This document shows positions 26,515-36,149 of a DNA stretch of 64,000 bases, piece by piece. This DNA comes from WHUA01 sp963711215. Its GTDB lineage: Bacteria; Pseudomonadota; Alphaproteobacteria; UBA8366. The first letter of the stretch is position 1; the number at the start of each line of letters is the position of its first letter. The translations under genes and the position numbers were made by a program. The notes beneath the pieces were generated by a model, which was not told where the DNA came from, ran no database searches, and saw only the letters and a program-made list of their open reading frames with translations. The DNA is taken from the NCBI GenBank assembly GCA_963711215.1, contig CAVQDH010000013.1, positions 434,001 to 498,000 on the forward strand, given 5' to 3'.

Positions 26515-27072
26515 ATGAGCAAGGCCTTCACCAAGGAAGACGACAACGACGCCGAGGAGGAGCTGCCCGAGGCGGTGAACGCGCTGCCGGCCGGCGTGAA
26601 GAACTACATGACGCCCGCCGGCCACGCGCGGCTGGAAGAGGAGCTGCGCCATTTGACCAGCGTCGAGCGGCCGAAGGTGGTGGAGATCGTCTCCTGGGCC
26701 GCCGGCAACGGCGACCGCTCGGAGAACGGCGACTATCTCTACGGCAAGAAGCGGCTGCGCGAGATCGACCGGCGCGTCCGTTTCCTGCTCAAGCGGCTGG
26801 AAATCGCCGAGGTGGTCGACCAGAGCCGCCAGACCAACCGCGACCAGGTGTTCTTCGGCGCCACCGTCACCTATGCCGACGCCCGCGACGCGGAGCACAC
26901 GATCCGCATCGTCGGCGTCGACGAAGCGCGCCAGGAGCATGGCGAGGTGAGCTGGATCTCACCGGTCGCCCGCGCGCTTCTGAGGGCCCGGCTCGGCGAC
27001 GTCGTCAAGGTGAATACGCCGGCCGGGGTCGAAGAGATCGAAGTCGTCGAGATCGCCTACCGCGATGGATAG
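26515..27072 (+). CDS. greB: Transcription elongation factor GreB
   Basis: Binds the RNA-polymerase secondary channel and stimulates cleavage of backtracked RNA. The N-terminal coiled coil has the tip acidic motif GDRSENGDYLYGKKRLREIDRR (the Asp and Glu act in cleavage); the C-terminal FKBP-like domain includes ISPVARALLRARLGD. The 185 residues include a short acidic N-terminal extension (EEDDND-like) compared with E. coli GreB. It starts 42 bases after the preceding membrane protein gene. Confidence 0.95.
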   Translation: MSKAFTKEDDNDAEEELPEAVNALPAGVKNYMTPAGHARLEEELRHLTSVERPKVVEIVSWAAGNGDRSENGDYLYGKKRLREIDRRVRFLLKRLEIAEVVDQSRQTNRDQVFFGATVTYADARDAEHTIRIVGVDEARQEHGEVSWISPVARALLRARLGDVVKVNTPAGVEEIEVVEIAYRDG

Positions 27073-27123
27073 GCGCGCCGCGGACGGCCCCGGCCTGTTG
27101 GCGGAGAGCGAAAAAACATCGTT

Positions 27124-27138
27124 TGCTGCATCGCAGCA
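27124..27138. promoter_or_regulatory. CTGC-N3-GCAG dyad before the efflux operon
   Basis: TGCTGCATCGCAGCA is a perfect 6-bp inverted repeat with a 3-base centre. It shares TGCTGC-N3-GCAGCATT with the phaC promoter dyad at 5032-5050. It lies 119 bases upstream of the adaptor gene. Confidence 0.4.
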
Positions 27139-27156
27139 TTGTGATATACGTCTCCT

Positions 27157-27188
27157 CGATTTTATGTGCAAACTTGAATATAAAATCG
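27157..27188. promoter_or_regulatory. CGATTTTAT/ATAAAATCG inverted repeat before the efflux operon
   Basis: Perfect 9-bp arms (27157-27165 and 27180-27188) with a 14-base loop, 69 bases before the adaptor ATG. It could be a regulator site or, read as RNA, a leader hairpin. Confidence 0.4.
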
Positions 27189-27256
27189 CCTGTGACTCAT
27201 TCTACATCGGTGCCCCCTCCAGCCGGGGCCGGCGAAAGCGGACCCCCGTACCTGCC

Positions 27257-28424
27257 ATGAAACGCCCGATAATCCTTGTCGTCGTCTTCGTCTTGCTCGT
27301 CGTACTGATCGGCGGGTTCGGCTATTTCCAGTTCGCCATCAAGCCGGCGATGATCAAGAGCATCATCGCCGCCGGCGGCCAGCCGCCGGCAACGGTCTCG
27401 ACCGAGCCGGCCAAGGTGGAGACCTGGGAGCCCAAGTTGCCAGCGATCGGCACGCTGCGCGCGGTGCAGGGCGTCGATGTCTCGTCCGAAGTGGGCGGCA
27501 TCGTAACGGCGATCAACTTCGATTCCGGAAAGCTCGTCAATCAGGGTGACCTGCTGGTGCAGCTCGACGATACGGTCGAGCAGGCGGACCTCCGGTCGGG
27601 GAAGGCACAGCTCAAGAAGGCGGAGCTCGAGCTCAGCCGGCAGCAAGAGCTGCTGCGCCGGAGCAATACGGCCAAGACGAGCTTCGATGCGGCGCTCGCG
27701 GCGCGCGATACCGCGGCGGCGACGGTCGACAGGACCCAGGCGCTGATCGCGCAGAAGGCGATCAAGGCGGCTTTCGCGGGCCGGCTGGGCATCCGCAATG
27801 TCGATATCGGCCAATATGTCTCGCCGGGGACGGCGATGGTTTCGTTGCAGCGCGTGACGCCGATCTATGTGGACTTCCCGGTGCCGGAGCAGAGCCTGAC
27901 CTTGCTCGCCATCGGCCAGACGGTCGAGGTCGCGGTCGACGCCGAGCCGGACCGGCCTTTCGAAGGCAAGATCGAATCGATCGACGCCAAGGTGAACCAG
28001 GCGACCCGTAACGTGCTGGTGCGGGCGCGCGTCGAGAATCGCGAGGCGCGGCTGCTGCCGGGCATGTTCGCCAATGTCAACGTGGTCGCGGGCGCCGCGC
28101 GCCAGGTGATAACCGTGCCGCGCACCGCCGTGACCTACAGCCTTTACGGCGACAGCATCTACGTCGTCGTCGAGGCGCCGGCGCAGCGCGCCGAAAGGCG
28201 AGGCGGCGGCCAAGACGGAGAAATCCCAGGCGCCGCAGCTCGTCGTCGACCGCCGCTTCGTGCGGGTCGGCGAGAGCCGGGGCGACCGGGTCGCCATCCT
28301 GGAAGGCGTCAAGGCGGGCGAGAACGTCGTCATCGCCGGTCAGATCAAGCTGCAGCCCGAGGCGCGCGTTCGCGTCGACAACAGCCAGCCGCTGACGCCG
28401 CCGGCCCAGCGGCCGCTGGAATAG
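27257..28424 (+). CDS. RND efflux periplasmic adaptor subunit (one frame break)
   Basis: Membrane-fusion protein linking the inner-membrane RND pump to an outer-membrane channel. One N-terminal anchor helix (IILVVVFVLLVVLIGGFGYF) is followed by the lipoyl/barrel-sandwich halves (VSSEVGGIVTAINFDSG, GRLGIRNVDIGQYVSPG) either side of a coiled-coil hairpin, then the beta-barrel with LLPGMFANVNV. The frame breaks at the AAA run 28194-28196; dropping one A gives RAEGEAAAKTEKSQ and the normal C-terminal membrane-proximal domain ending at 28424. It is followed 13 bases later by the pump gene. No outer-membrane component is adjacent. Confidence 0.93.
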
Positions 28425-28437
28425 GGTCCGGCGCCGC

Positions 28438-31400
28438 ATGTCCTTCACCGACATCTTCATCCGCCGGCCGGTGCTGGCGTCGGTCGTCAGCCTGCTGATC
28501 CTGCTGCTCGGGCTGCAGGCGCTGTTCAAGCTGCCGGTGCGGCAGTATCCCGAGCTGTCGAACACGACGATCACGATCACGACGAATTATCCCGGCGCCA
28601 ACGCGGACGTGATCAAGGGCTTCATCACGACGCCGATCGAGCAGGCGGTGGCGAGCGCCGAGGGCATCGACACGCTGGTGTCCAGCTCGCAGCAGAACAC
28701 CTCCACGGTGACGCTCAACCTGCGCCTCAACGCCGACGCCGACCGCGCGGTGGCGGACGTGCTGTCCAAGGTCAACCAGGTCAAGAGCGTGCTGCCGAAG
28801 GAGGCCGAACGATCCGGTCGTGGTCAAGAAGACCGGGCAGGGCTTCGCCCTGATGTATCTCTCCTTCAACTCGAGCGTGATGACGGCGTCGCAGATCACG
28901 GATTACCTGACCCGCGTGGTGCAGCCGAAGCTGCAGACGGTCGACGGCGTGGCCTCCGCCGAGATCCTGGGCGGGCAGACCTTCGCGATGCGCATCTGGC
29001 TCGATCCGGACCGCATGGCGGCGCGCGGCATCACGCCGGCCGACGTGCGGACCGCGCTCGCCGCGAACAACTTCACCAGCGCCGCCGGGACAGATCAAGG
29101 GCGACTTCATCCAGACCAGCATCAACGCGCTGACCTCGCTCGACAGCGCCAAGGCGTTCGGCCAGCTCGTGGTCGCGACGCGCGGCGACTCGCTGATCCG
29201 GCTCGGCAATATCGCGCGCATCGAGCTGGGACCCCAGGCGGTCGATTCGTCCTCCGTGTTCGACGGCCTGAAAGCCGTGTTCATCGGCGTCTACGGCACG
29301 CCGTCCGCCAACCCGCTGTCCGTCATCGCCGGCATCCGCAAGGTCATGCCGGAGGTCCAGCGCGTGCTGCCGGTCGGGCTGAAGGCGGGAATCGCCTATG
29401 ACTCGACGGAGTTCATCCGGGCGTCGATCCGCGAGGTGGTGAAGACGCTGGCGGAAGCGGCGGTCATCGTCATCGTCGTGATCTTCCTGTTCCTCGGCAA
29501 CCTGCGCTCCACCGTCATTCCCATCGTCACGATCCCGCTGTCGCTGATCGGGGTGATGCTGCTGCTGCTGGGGCTCGGCTATTCGATCAACCTGCTGACG
29601 CTGCTGGCGCTCGTGCTGGCGATCGGCCTGGTCGTCGACGACGCCATCGTCGTGGTCGAGAACATCTACCGCCATATCGAGGACGGCATGACGCCGTTCG
29701 ATGCGGCGCTGCAGGGCGCGCGCGAGATCGCGCTGCCGATCATCGCCATGACGATCACGCTGGCGGCGGTCTATGCGCCGATCGGCTTCGTCTCGGGCCT
29801 GACCGGCGCGCTGTTCCGCGAGTTCGCCTTCACGCTCGCGGGTGCGGTCGTCGTGTCCGGCATCATCGCGCTCACGCTGTCGCCGATGATGTGCTCGCGG
29901 CTGCTCAAGCATACGCAGTCGGACAAGGGACTGGCGGCGTTTCTCGATCGCCTGTTCGAGCGGCTCAAGACGCGCTACCAGCGGCGGCTCCACCGGACGC
30001 TGAATTTCCGCGCGCTCACCGTGGTTATCCTGGCCGGCGTGATGGCGCTGGTGGGCATCCTCTACCTGTCGACGCCGCAGGAGCTGGCGCCCGAGGAGGA
30101 CCAGGGCATCCTGTTCACCCTGGTCAAGTCGCCGCAATACGCCAATCTCGACTACCTCGAGCACTCGACCCAGCGCCTGTACGAGGTCTTCAAGACCGTG
30201 CCGGAGCAGGCGCATGTCTTCGCGATCAACGGCTCGCAGGGCGTGCACACGGGCTTCGCCGGCATTCTTTTCAAGCCATGGGCCGAGCGCAAGCGCAGCG
30301 CGAAGCAGATCCTGAAGGAGCTGCAGCCCAAGCTCGCGACCATCCCGGGAGCCCAGGTGGTGGCGTTCTCGCCGCCGGCGCTGCCGGGATCGACCGGCGG
30401 GCCGCCGATGCAATTCGTCATCACGTCCATCGGCGAGTTTCAGCAGCTCGCCAAGGTGGTCGCCCAGATGCAGGATGCGGCGCGCAAGAGCGGCCTGTTC
30501 ATCTTCACCGACGTCGACCTGCGGTTCGATACGCCGCAGCTCGAGTTCAAGATCGACAACGACAAGGCGAACCGGCTGGGCATCCGGATGGACGACATCG
30601 GCAACGCGCTGGCGACCTTCCTCGGCGGCAATTACGTCAATCGTTTCAATCTCTACGGCCGCAGCTATGAGGTCATCCCGCAGGCGCCGCGCGACTACCG
30701 GCTGACCGCCGACTGGCTGACGCGCTATCAGGTGCGGACCGCGGCCGGCGACATGGTGCCGCTGTCCACCGTGGCGTCGGTGTCGCAGACGGTCCAGCCG
30801 AACGCGCTGACCAGCTTCCAGCAGCTCAACTCGGCCACCCTGTCGGGCGTGCCGTTCCCCGGCCACACGCTCGGCGAGGCGCTGGATTTCCTGAAGCAGA
30901 AGGCCGGCGAGATCCTGCCCGAGGGCTTCAGCTACGACTTCCAGGGCGAGAGCCGGCAGTATGTCCAGGAAGGCAATACGCTCGTCTACACCTTCATCTT
31001 CGCGCTGATCGTGATCTATCTCGTGCTGGCGGCGCAGTACGAGAGCTTCCGCGACCCGTTCATCATCCTGATCGCGCTGCCCACCGCGATGTTCGGCGCG
31101 CTGCTGCCGCTCAACATCGGCGGCTTCCTCGGCGTGACCAGCATCAACATCTACACGCAGATCGGCCTGGTCACCCTGATCGGGCTGATCTCGAAGCACG
31201 GCATCCTGATGGTCGACTTCGCGAACCGGCTGCAGGAGCAGGGCCTGCCGCGGCGGGAGGCGATCGAGCGCGCGGCCGGGGTGCGCCTGCGCCCGATCCT
31301 CATGACCACCGCGGCGATGGTGATGGGCATGGTGCCGCTGCTGATCGCCGCCGGCGCGGGCGCGGCCAGCCGCTTCGACATCGGCCTCGTGATCGCCGCC

Positions 31401-31544
31401 GGCATGACCATCGGCACGATGTTCACGCTGTTCGTCACGCCGGCGATCTACACCCTGATCGCCCGCGACCATTCGAAGGCGCGGGCCTCGTCACCGACGC
31501 CCGCGCCGGACGCCCATGGACTCCCCGGACAAGCCGGGGAGTGA
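28438..31544 (+). CDS. RND efflux pump, HAE1 (AcrB/MexB-like) permease (two frame breaks)
   Basis: Proton-driven trimeric efflux pump. Twelve membrane helices are arranged as 1+5 twice; TM1 begins SFTDIFIRRPVLASVV, and TM4 has the proton-relay pair in GLVVDDAIVVVENI. The second half repeats the fold, with a conserved Lys-His in SKHGILMVDFAN. Two breaks, near 28808 and 29088-29091, are repaired by dropping one A (KEADDPVVVKK) and one G (SAAGQIKGDF). The last residues, GLPGQAGE and the stop, are encoded by a palindromic intergenic repeat that begins inside the reading frame. Substrates cannot be predicted. Confidence 0.95.
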
Positions 31545-31596
31545 CGAAAATTTCCTTATATTGCAAGGACGTCGTGCCCGGACTTGATCCGGGCAC
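31519..31596. repeat. Two palindromic intergenic repeats
   Basis: Hairpin 1 (31519-31541, CTCCCCGG/CCGGGGAG, loop ACAAG) and hairpin 2 (31574-31596, GTGCCCGG/CCGGGCAC, loop ACTTGAT). Both belong to the family with an outer CGTC/GACG and a CTTG or CAAG loop found at six other places in this window. Hairpin 1 overlaps the end of the RND pump gene. They lie between convergent genes and may serve as terminators. Confidence 0.8.
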
Positions 31597-31608
31597 CCAC
31601 CAACTGCC

Positions 31609-32580
31609 TCACGGCTTCAGGATGATCTTCCCGAGATGCGCGTTGGCGCCCATATGCGCCTGCGCGGCGGCCGCCTGGTCGAGCGGGAACACCTTGTCGA
31701 TCGGCATGTGCAGCGTGCCGTCCTCGACCGCGCCCCACAGGTCCGCTTTCATGCGGCGCACGATCTCGCGCACTTCCTCGACCGAGCGGGTGCGGAAGGT
31801 GACGCCGACATAGGTGATGCGCTTGGAGGCGTGCAGGTCGAAGTCGAACTCGCCCTTGAAGCCGCCGAGCCGGCCGACATTGACGATGCGGCCGAGGATG
31901 CGGACCGCCTTCATGTTCTGGTTCATCACGCCGTTCGACACCTGGTCGACGATCAGGTCGACGCCCTTGCCGCCGGTCGCCTCGATCACCGTGTCGGGCC
32001 AGGAGGGGTCGCTCGAATCGAGCGCCATGTCGGCGCCGAACTCGGCGAGCTTCGCCCGCCGGCCGGCATTGGTCGAGGTGCCGATCACCAGGCCCGCGCC
32101 CATGTATTTCGCGATCTGCAGCCCCATCAGCCCGACGCCCGAGCTGGCGCCCTGGATCACGACGCTCTGGCCCTTCTTGAGCTGGCCGTTGGTCACCACC
32201 GCGTCGTGCATGGTCTGCAGGCCGACCGGCAGCGTCGCCGCCGTCTCGAAGGACATGTTGCTGTCGGGAATGAGGACGGTGCGGCCGAGGTCGCTGACCG
32301 CGAATTCGGCATAGCCGCCGCGGCCGGTGCACATCACCCGGTCGCCCTTCTTGACGTGGCTGACCTCGGCGCCGGTCTCGACGACCTCGCCGGCCCATTC
32401 GCTGCCGGCGACGGTGAGCCCGCCGCCCGCCGCGCCGGGACGGTGGCCGGCCGCCATCATCAGGTCGGCGCGGTTGAGCGCGGCGGCGCGCACCCGCACC
32501 AGGACCTCGCTCGGCTTCGGTTTCGGCGGATCGATCTCGCGGACTTCCAGGCCGTTGCCGGCCACGATGACGGCTTTCAT
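31609..32580 (-). CDS. Zinc-less quinone oxidoreductase (MDR superfamily, zeta-crystallin type)
   Basis: NADPH-dependent quinone or enone reductase, 323 residues. The GroES-like N-terminal half has ALNRADLMMAAG; the Rossmann half has VIQGASSGVGLMGLQIAKYM, and the structural and catalytic zinc cysteines of alcohol dehydrogenases are absent. It is adjacent to a second MDR enzyme on the same strand (38-base gap), so the two are probably co-transcribed and act on reactive alkenals or quinones. Confidence 0.92.
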   Translation of the reverse strand: MKAVIVAGNGLEVREIDPPKPKPSEVLVRVRAAALNRADLMMAAGHRPGAAGGGLTVAGSEWAGEVVETGAEVSHVKKGDRVMCTGRGGYAEFAVSDLGRTVLIPDSNMSFETAATLPVGLQTMHDAVVTNGQLKKGQSVVIQGASSGVGLMGLQIAKYMGAGLVIGTSTNAGRRAKLAEFGADMALDSSDPSWPDTVIEATGGKGVDLIVDQVSNGVMNQNMKAVRILGRIVNVGRLGGFKGEFDFDLHASKRITYVGVTFRTRSVEEVREIVRRMKADLWGAVEDGTLHMPIDKVFPLDQAAAAQAHMGANAHLGKIILKP

Positions 32581-32617
32581 ATCAGGGTTCTCCCGATTGG
32601 CGTGTTCGTTTCGCGTT

Positions 32618-33655
32618 TCAGCGGCTTTGCGTCGGGTCGTCCGATACTTCGACCACGACCTTGCCGAAATTCTCGCCCTTCAGCAGCCCGATCAGGGTGG
32701 CGGGCGCGTTCTCCAGCCCTTTGACGCGGTGCTCGCGGTATTTGACCCGTCCTTCGCGCACCCATTGCCCCATGTCGCGCAGGAAGTCCGCCTGCTGGGC
32801 CGCGAAGTCGCTGACGATGAAGCCCTGGATCCGGACGCGGTTGGTCAGCACCGCGCGCATCAGCTGCGGCAGGCGGTTGGGCCCGTCCGGCAGCGCCGTC
32901 ATGCTGTATTGCGAGATCAGGCCGCAAACCGGCATGCGCGAGAAGAAGGTGAGCAGCGGAATGACGGCTTCGAGCACGCGGCCGGCGACATTCTCGAAAT
33001 AGATGTCGATGCCCTTGGGGCAGGCGGCGGCGAGCTGCGCCTCGAAATCGCCGGCGCGGTGGTCGATGCAGGCGTCGAAGCCGAGCTCTCGCACCACGTA
33101 GCGGCATTTCTCCGGCCCGCCCGCGACGCCCACGACGCGGCAGCCCTTGATCTTGCCGATCTGGCCGACCGCGCTGCCGACCGCGCCGGACGCGGCGGCG
33201 ACGACCAGCGTCTCGCCCGCCTTGGGCTGGCCGATGTTGAGCAGCCCGGTATAGGCGGTCATGCCCGGCATGCCGAGCACGCCGACCGCGGTCGAGATGG
33301 GGCCCGCCTTGGGATCGACCTTGCGTAGCGCCGCGCCGTCGACGACCGCGTAGTCCTGCCAGCCGGTGCGTCCGACGACGATGTCGCCCGGCGCCAGCCC
33401 GCCGGCATTCGAGGCTTCGACCACGCTGACCCCGCCGCCTTCCATGACGCCGCCGATCGGCACCGGCGCGGCATAGGACCGTTCCGCGTTCATGCGGCCC
33501 CGCATATAGGGATCGAGCGAGAGATAGATCGTCCGCGTCAGCACCTGGCCGGCGCCCGGCGCCGGCACGGGCACGCGGGCGAGCTCGAAATCGCCGGGCA
33601 CCGGCTCTCCCTCGGGCCGCCGGGCGAGGCGAATCTGTCGGCATGTCTCTGGCAT
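32618..33655 (-). CDS. NADP-dependent alkenal/one oxidoreductase (CurA/PTGR-like MDR)
   Basis: Reduces the C=C bond of alpha,beta-unsaturated carbonyls. About 345 residues with the family motifs LSLDPYMRGRM, GMPGMTAYTGLLNIGQPK, VAAASGAVGSAVGQIGK and FENVAGRVLEAV. The ATG at 33653-33655 has AGAGGA nine bases upstream; an earlier in-frame ATG (MSGQDG) is possible. It is first of a two-gene unit with the zeta-crystallin-like enzyme. Confidence 0.93.
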   Translation of the reverse strand: MPETCRQIRLARRPEGEPVPGDFELARVPVPAPGAGQVLTRTIYLSLDPYMRGRMNAERSYAAPVPIGGVMEGGGVSVVEASNAGGLAPGDIVVGRTGWQDYAVVDGAALRKVDPKAGPISTAVGVLGMPGMTAYTGLLNIGQPKAGETLVVAAASGAVGSAVGQIGKIKGCRVVGVAGGPEKCRYVVRELGFDACIDHRAGDFEAQLAAACPKGIDIYFENVAGRVLEAVIPLLTFFSRMPVCGLISQYSMTALPDGPNRLPQLMRAVLTNRVRIQGFIVSDFAAQQADFLRDMGQWVREGRVKYREHRVKGLENAPATLIGLLKGENFGKVVVEVSDDPTQSR

Positions 33656-33767
33656 GGTCGCCGTCCTCTTGCTGCCGTCCTGTCCGGACATAGTAGCGCG
33701 TCTCGCCGCGCCGTGTTGCCGCCCGGTTCGCCCATCGCGATGGCGAAGGCCGCGCTGCAAATAATGA

Positions 33768-33795
33768 ACAGCCCCCCGCGTTCGCGGGGGGCTGT
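33768..33795 (-). terminator. Terminator of the small Lys-rich secreted protein gene
   Basis: A 13-bp perfect stem (ACAGCCCCCCGCG/CGCGGGGGGCTGT), followed on the minus strand by TCATTATTTG. Confidence 0.75.
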
Positions 33796-33846
33796 CCAAT
33801 CCGTGTAGTCCCCATTTACATGGGGCCTGAAGCTGGCTTCAGCGAA

Positions 33847-33999
33847 TTACTTCTTCTTCGCCTTGGCCTTCTTCAAGCACGCTTCTTTTTTCGCTTTGTC
33901 GGTGATCTTCGCGCATTTCTTTGAGGCGTCGCCAGCGGCGAGCGCAGGACCAGCGATAAAGGACGCAAGAATCAGAACAGGCAGTACTTTCTTCAGCAT
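33847..33999 (-). CDS. Small secreted Lys-rich protein with two cysteines
   Basis: A 50-residue precursor. The signal peptide MLKKVLPVLILASFIAGPALA is followed by about 29 mature residues with two Cys spaced as in KKCAKITDKAKKEACLKK and a strongly basic end. It recalls a minimal PsiF-like repeat but is too short to assign. The ATG at 33997-33999 has GGGAGG upstream, and a strong terminator follows, so it is a real monocistronic gene. A DNA-, polyanion- or metal-binding periplasmic role is possible, without direct evidence. Confidence 0.75.
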   Translation of the reverse strand: MLKKVLPVLILASFIAGPALAAGDASKKCAKITDKAKKEACLKKAKAKKK

Positions 34000-34239
34000 G
34001 ATTGGGATCCTCCCTGACCCCGAGAGACGCCCGCTACCCGGCGGGAACGGCAATATTCGGACATGAAATTGTAATTTGGTCAATCGGGATCACAATGCCG
34101 CGAGGCCGGACCCCGCGGGGTCGTTGGAAAGGGCTATCGGTCAGGGCTTCTGACCTGTCTCTTTCATTGGCGCTTCCGGGCCTTCCGGCGTTAGACTCAG
34201 GCCCCGGAACAGCGACTCGGAAGGGAAGATTCGCCCGCC

Positions 34240-34824
34240 ATGGCCAAGACCGCAACCACCCGATACCCCATCCTGACCCACATCGCGGAGCGCTGGAGCC
34301 CGCGCGCCTTCGACGACCAGCGCCCGGTCGCCCGCGACGACTTGATGGCGCTGTTCGAGGCCGCCCGCTGGACCGCGTCCTGCTTCAACGCCCAGCCCTG
34401 GCGTTTCGTCTATGCCATCCGGGGCGAGCCGGCCTTCGCGACGCTGCTGGCCTGCCTTCGCGAAACCAACGCCGGCTGGGCGCAGCACGCCGCGGTGCTG
34501 CTCATTGGCGTCGCCAAGGGGACCCACGAGGACGGCAGCCCCAACGGGCACGCGATCCATGACCTGGGGCAGGCGATGGCGACGTTGACGCTCGAGGCGA
34601 CGACGCGCGGCATCCACGTCCACCAGATGGCCGGCTTCTATCCCGACAAGGCGCGCGCGCTGCTGGGCGTGCCGGACGGCTTCGAGCCGAAGACCGCGGC
34701 GGCAATCGGCTATCTCGGCGATCCGGCCAGGCTCCCCGACAAGCTGCGCGAGCGCGAGGCGCTGCCGCGCCAGCGCAAGGCGATCGAAGAGCTTGCCTTC
34801 AACGGCGCCTGGCCGAAGGGATAG
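34240..34824 (+). CDS. Nitroreductase family protein
   Basis: FMN-dependent NAD(P)H oxidoreductase of 194 residues. It shows the family start ERWSPRAFDD, the FMN-phosphate region ASCFNAQPWRFV, HDLGQAMATLTLEATTRG and a C-terminal IGYLGDP. It would reduce nitro groups, quinones or halogenated aromatics. It is convergent with the isocitrate-lyase family gene; 25 bases separate them if that gene's stop is placed at 34850. Confidence 0.92.
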   Translation: MAKTATTRYPILTHIAERWSPRAFDDQRPVARDDLMALFEAARWTASCFNAQPWRFVYAIRGEPAFATLLACLRETNAGWAQHAAVLLIGVAKGTHEDGSPNGHAIHDLGQAMATLTLEATTRGIHVHQMAGFYPDKARALLGVPDGFEPKTAAAIGYLGDPARLPDKLREREALPRQRKAIEELAFNGAWPKG

Positions 34825-34849
34825 GAAGGTCGGCGGCGCGTCAGCCGCC

Positions 34850-35720
34850 TCAACGCCTCAGCCGCCAGGAACTCCTTCGTCCAGCGCTTGAAATCGGCGT
34901 CGCGCGTGACCTGCTTCATCAGATCGGGCGAGGCGACGCCTTTCAGGTCGCGCGGCTGCGTGCCTTCGCGCAGCGCCTTCAGCGTCTCGTAGGTGGCGCG
35001 GATCGCCGCCATCACCGGCTGGTGGCCCTGCAGCGCGATGCGCACGCCGGTGGCGGACAGGTAGTCCTTGTCGGCGAGCTCCGGGCCGATGCTGCCGAGG
35101 AAGATCGGGATCTTCATCTCGGCGGCGACGGTTTCCAGCTCCTGGCGCGTCTTGATCCCGGTAAAGAACATCGCGTCGACGCCGGCCGCCTGGTAGGCCT
35201 TGGCGCGCTTGATCGCGTCCGCGACGCCGGTGACCTGGACCGCGCTGGTGCGGCCGGCGATGATCAGGTTCTTGTCCTGGCGGCCGGCAAGCGCCGCCTT
35301 CATCTTGCCGACGCCTTCCTCGAGCGGGATCAGCCGCGTGTTGCCGACGTCGCCATAGGGCTGCGGCAGCACGGTGTCCTCGATGGTGAGCGCGGAGACG
35401 CCCGCGGTCTCGAGCTCCTCGACCGTGCGCTTCACGTTCAGCGCGTTGCCGTAGCCATGATCGGCGTCGACCAGCAGCGACAGGTTGCCGGCGCGGCAAA
35501 TGCGGTAGGCCTGGGCGGCGAACTCCGTCAGCGTAAGCGTGATCAGGTCCGGCGCGCCGAGGACCGACAGCGAGCCGATCGAGCCGGCGAACATGCCGAC
35601 CTCGAAGCCGAGATCCTCGGCGATGCGGGCCGAGACCGCGTCGTAGACGGAGCCGGGATGGACGCAGCGGTCACCGGCGAGGAGGGCGCGCATTCGTTCG
35701 CGACGTTCGGTCCAATACAT
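34850..35720 (-). CDS. Isocitrate lyase/PEP mutase family protein (oxaloacetate decarboxylase-like; 3' end uncertain)
   Basis: TIM-barrel enzyme of about 289 residues that cleaves or decarboxylates alpha-keto/hydroxy acids with Mg2+. Metal and substrate residues lie in VHPGSVYDAVSARIAED, VDADHGYGNALNV and TIEDTVLPQPYG; the flexible gating-loop Cys of true isocitrate lyases is absent. As written, the frame runs on to 34710 and overlaps the nitroreductase gene by 115 bases, which is unlikely. Dropping one base near the end (TGGCGGCTG) gives a stop at 34850-34852, in line with the other insertions here. The ATG is at 35718-35720. The known oxaloacetate decarboxylases of this group are the closest guess. 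Confidence 0.85.
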
Positions 35721-36149
35721 GGGCGGGTTATCCTTGTTGCTTTGGGAATGGGGCGGGCGTTCGCCCGGACTCAACGCTACTGGCGGATCGGCGCGGCTGC
35801 AACCTCGGGGCCAAGGCCGGGCGTTGGCGCCGAGGTTGCAGCCGCGCCGATGAAGCGGCGGCGGGAGGGCAGGGGCCGATACGGAATGTTTCCGATAATT
35901 CCCCTAATGGTGGTATTCCCGCGGGAAAACGATTTCATGGCGCGACGTGGCAGCCTCCGGCTCTTGCTATTCCGGGTTAGATAAAAAGGCTTATCTTCCG
36001 GGAAAACGATTAAAGGACAATCAATTGCATGAAATGCCGGCAGGCCGAGGCGTGCCGGGCCGCACCGCATTGTCCCGGCTGCGGCAAAAGCTTAATCGCT
36101 CGTTAACGATTTCCCTTAATACTAAGGATCAAGCTTATTCGTCTTTAGG
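35721..36149. other. Intergenic region with a long palindrome and duplicated GGGAAAACGATT
   Basis: It holds a 65-bp near-perfect palindrome at 35787-35851 (separate entry), then A+T-richer sequence with a TTCCCGCGGGAA palindrome and a direct repeat GGGAAAACGATT (about 35922 and 36000). No gene is supported. It is probably promoter sequence for the flanking divergent genes. Confidence 0.5.
35787..35851. repeat. 65-bp near-perfect palindrome
   Basis: Arms 35787-35808 and 35830-35851 are perfectly complementary over 22 bp (ATCGGCGCGGCTGC...). One G-G mismatch follows and then five more pairs (GCCAA/TTGGC) around a short loop. It is far longer than the other hairpins here and is present once in the window. 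Confidence 0.9.

Noticed and set aside
29073..31472. 799-codon minus-strand open frame opposite the RND pump
   Set aside because: Antisense of a G+C-rich gene; composition is dominated by Arg, Asp, Gln and His with no fold pattern.
35787..35851. Rho-independent terminator
   Set aside because: It lies upstream of both flanking divergent genes, not at a gene end, and has no T-run on either side.
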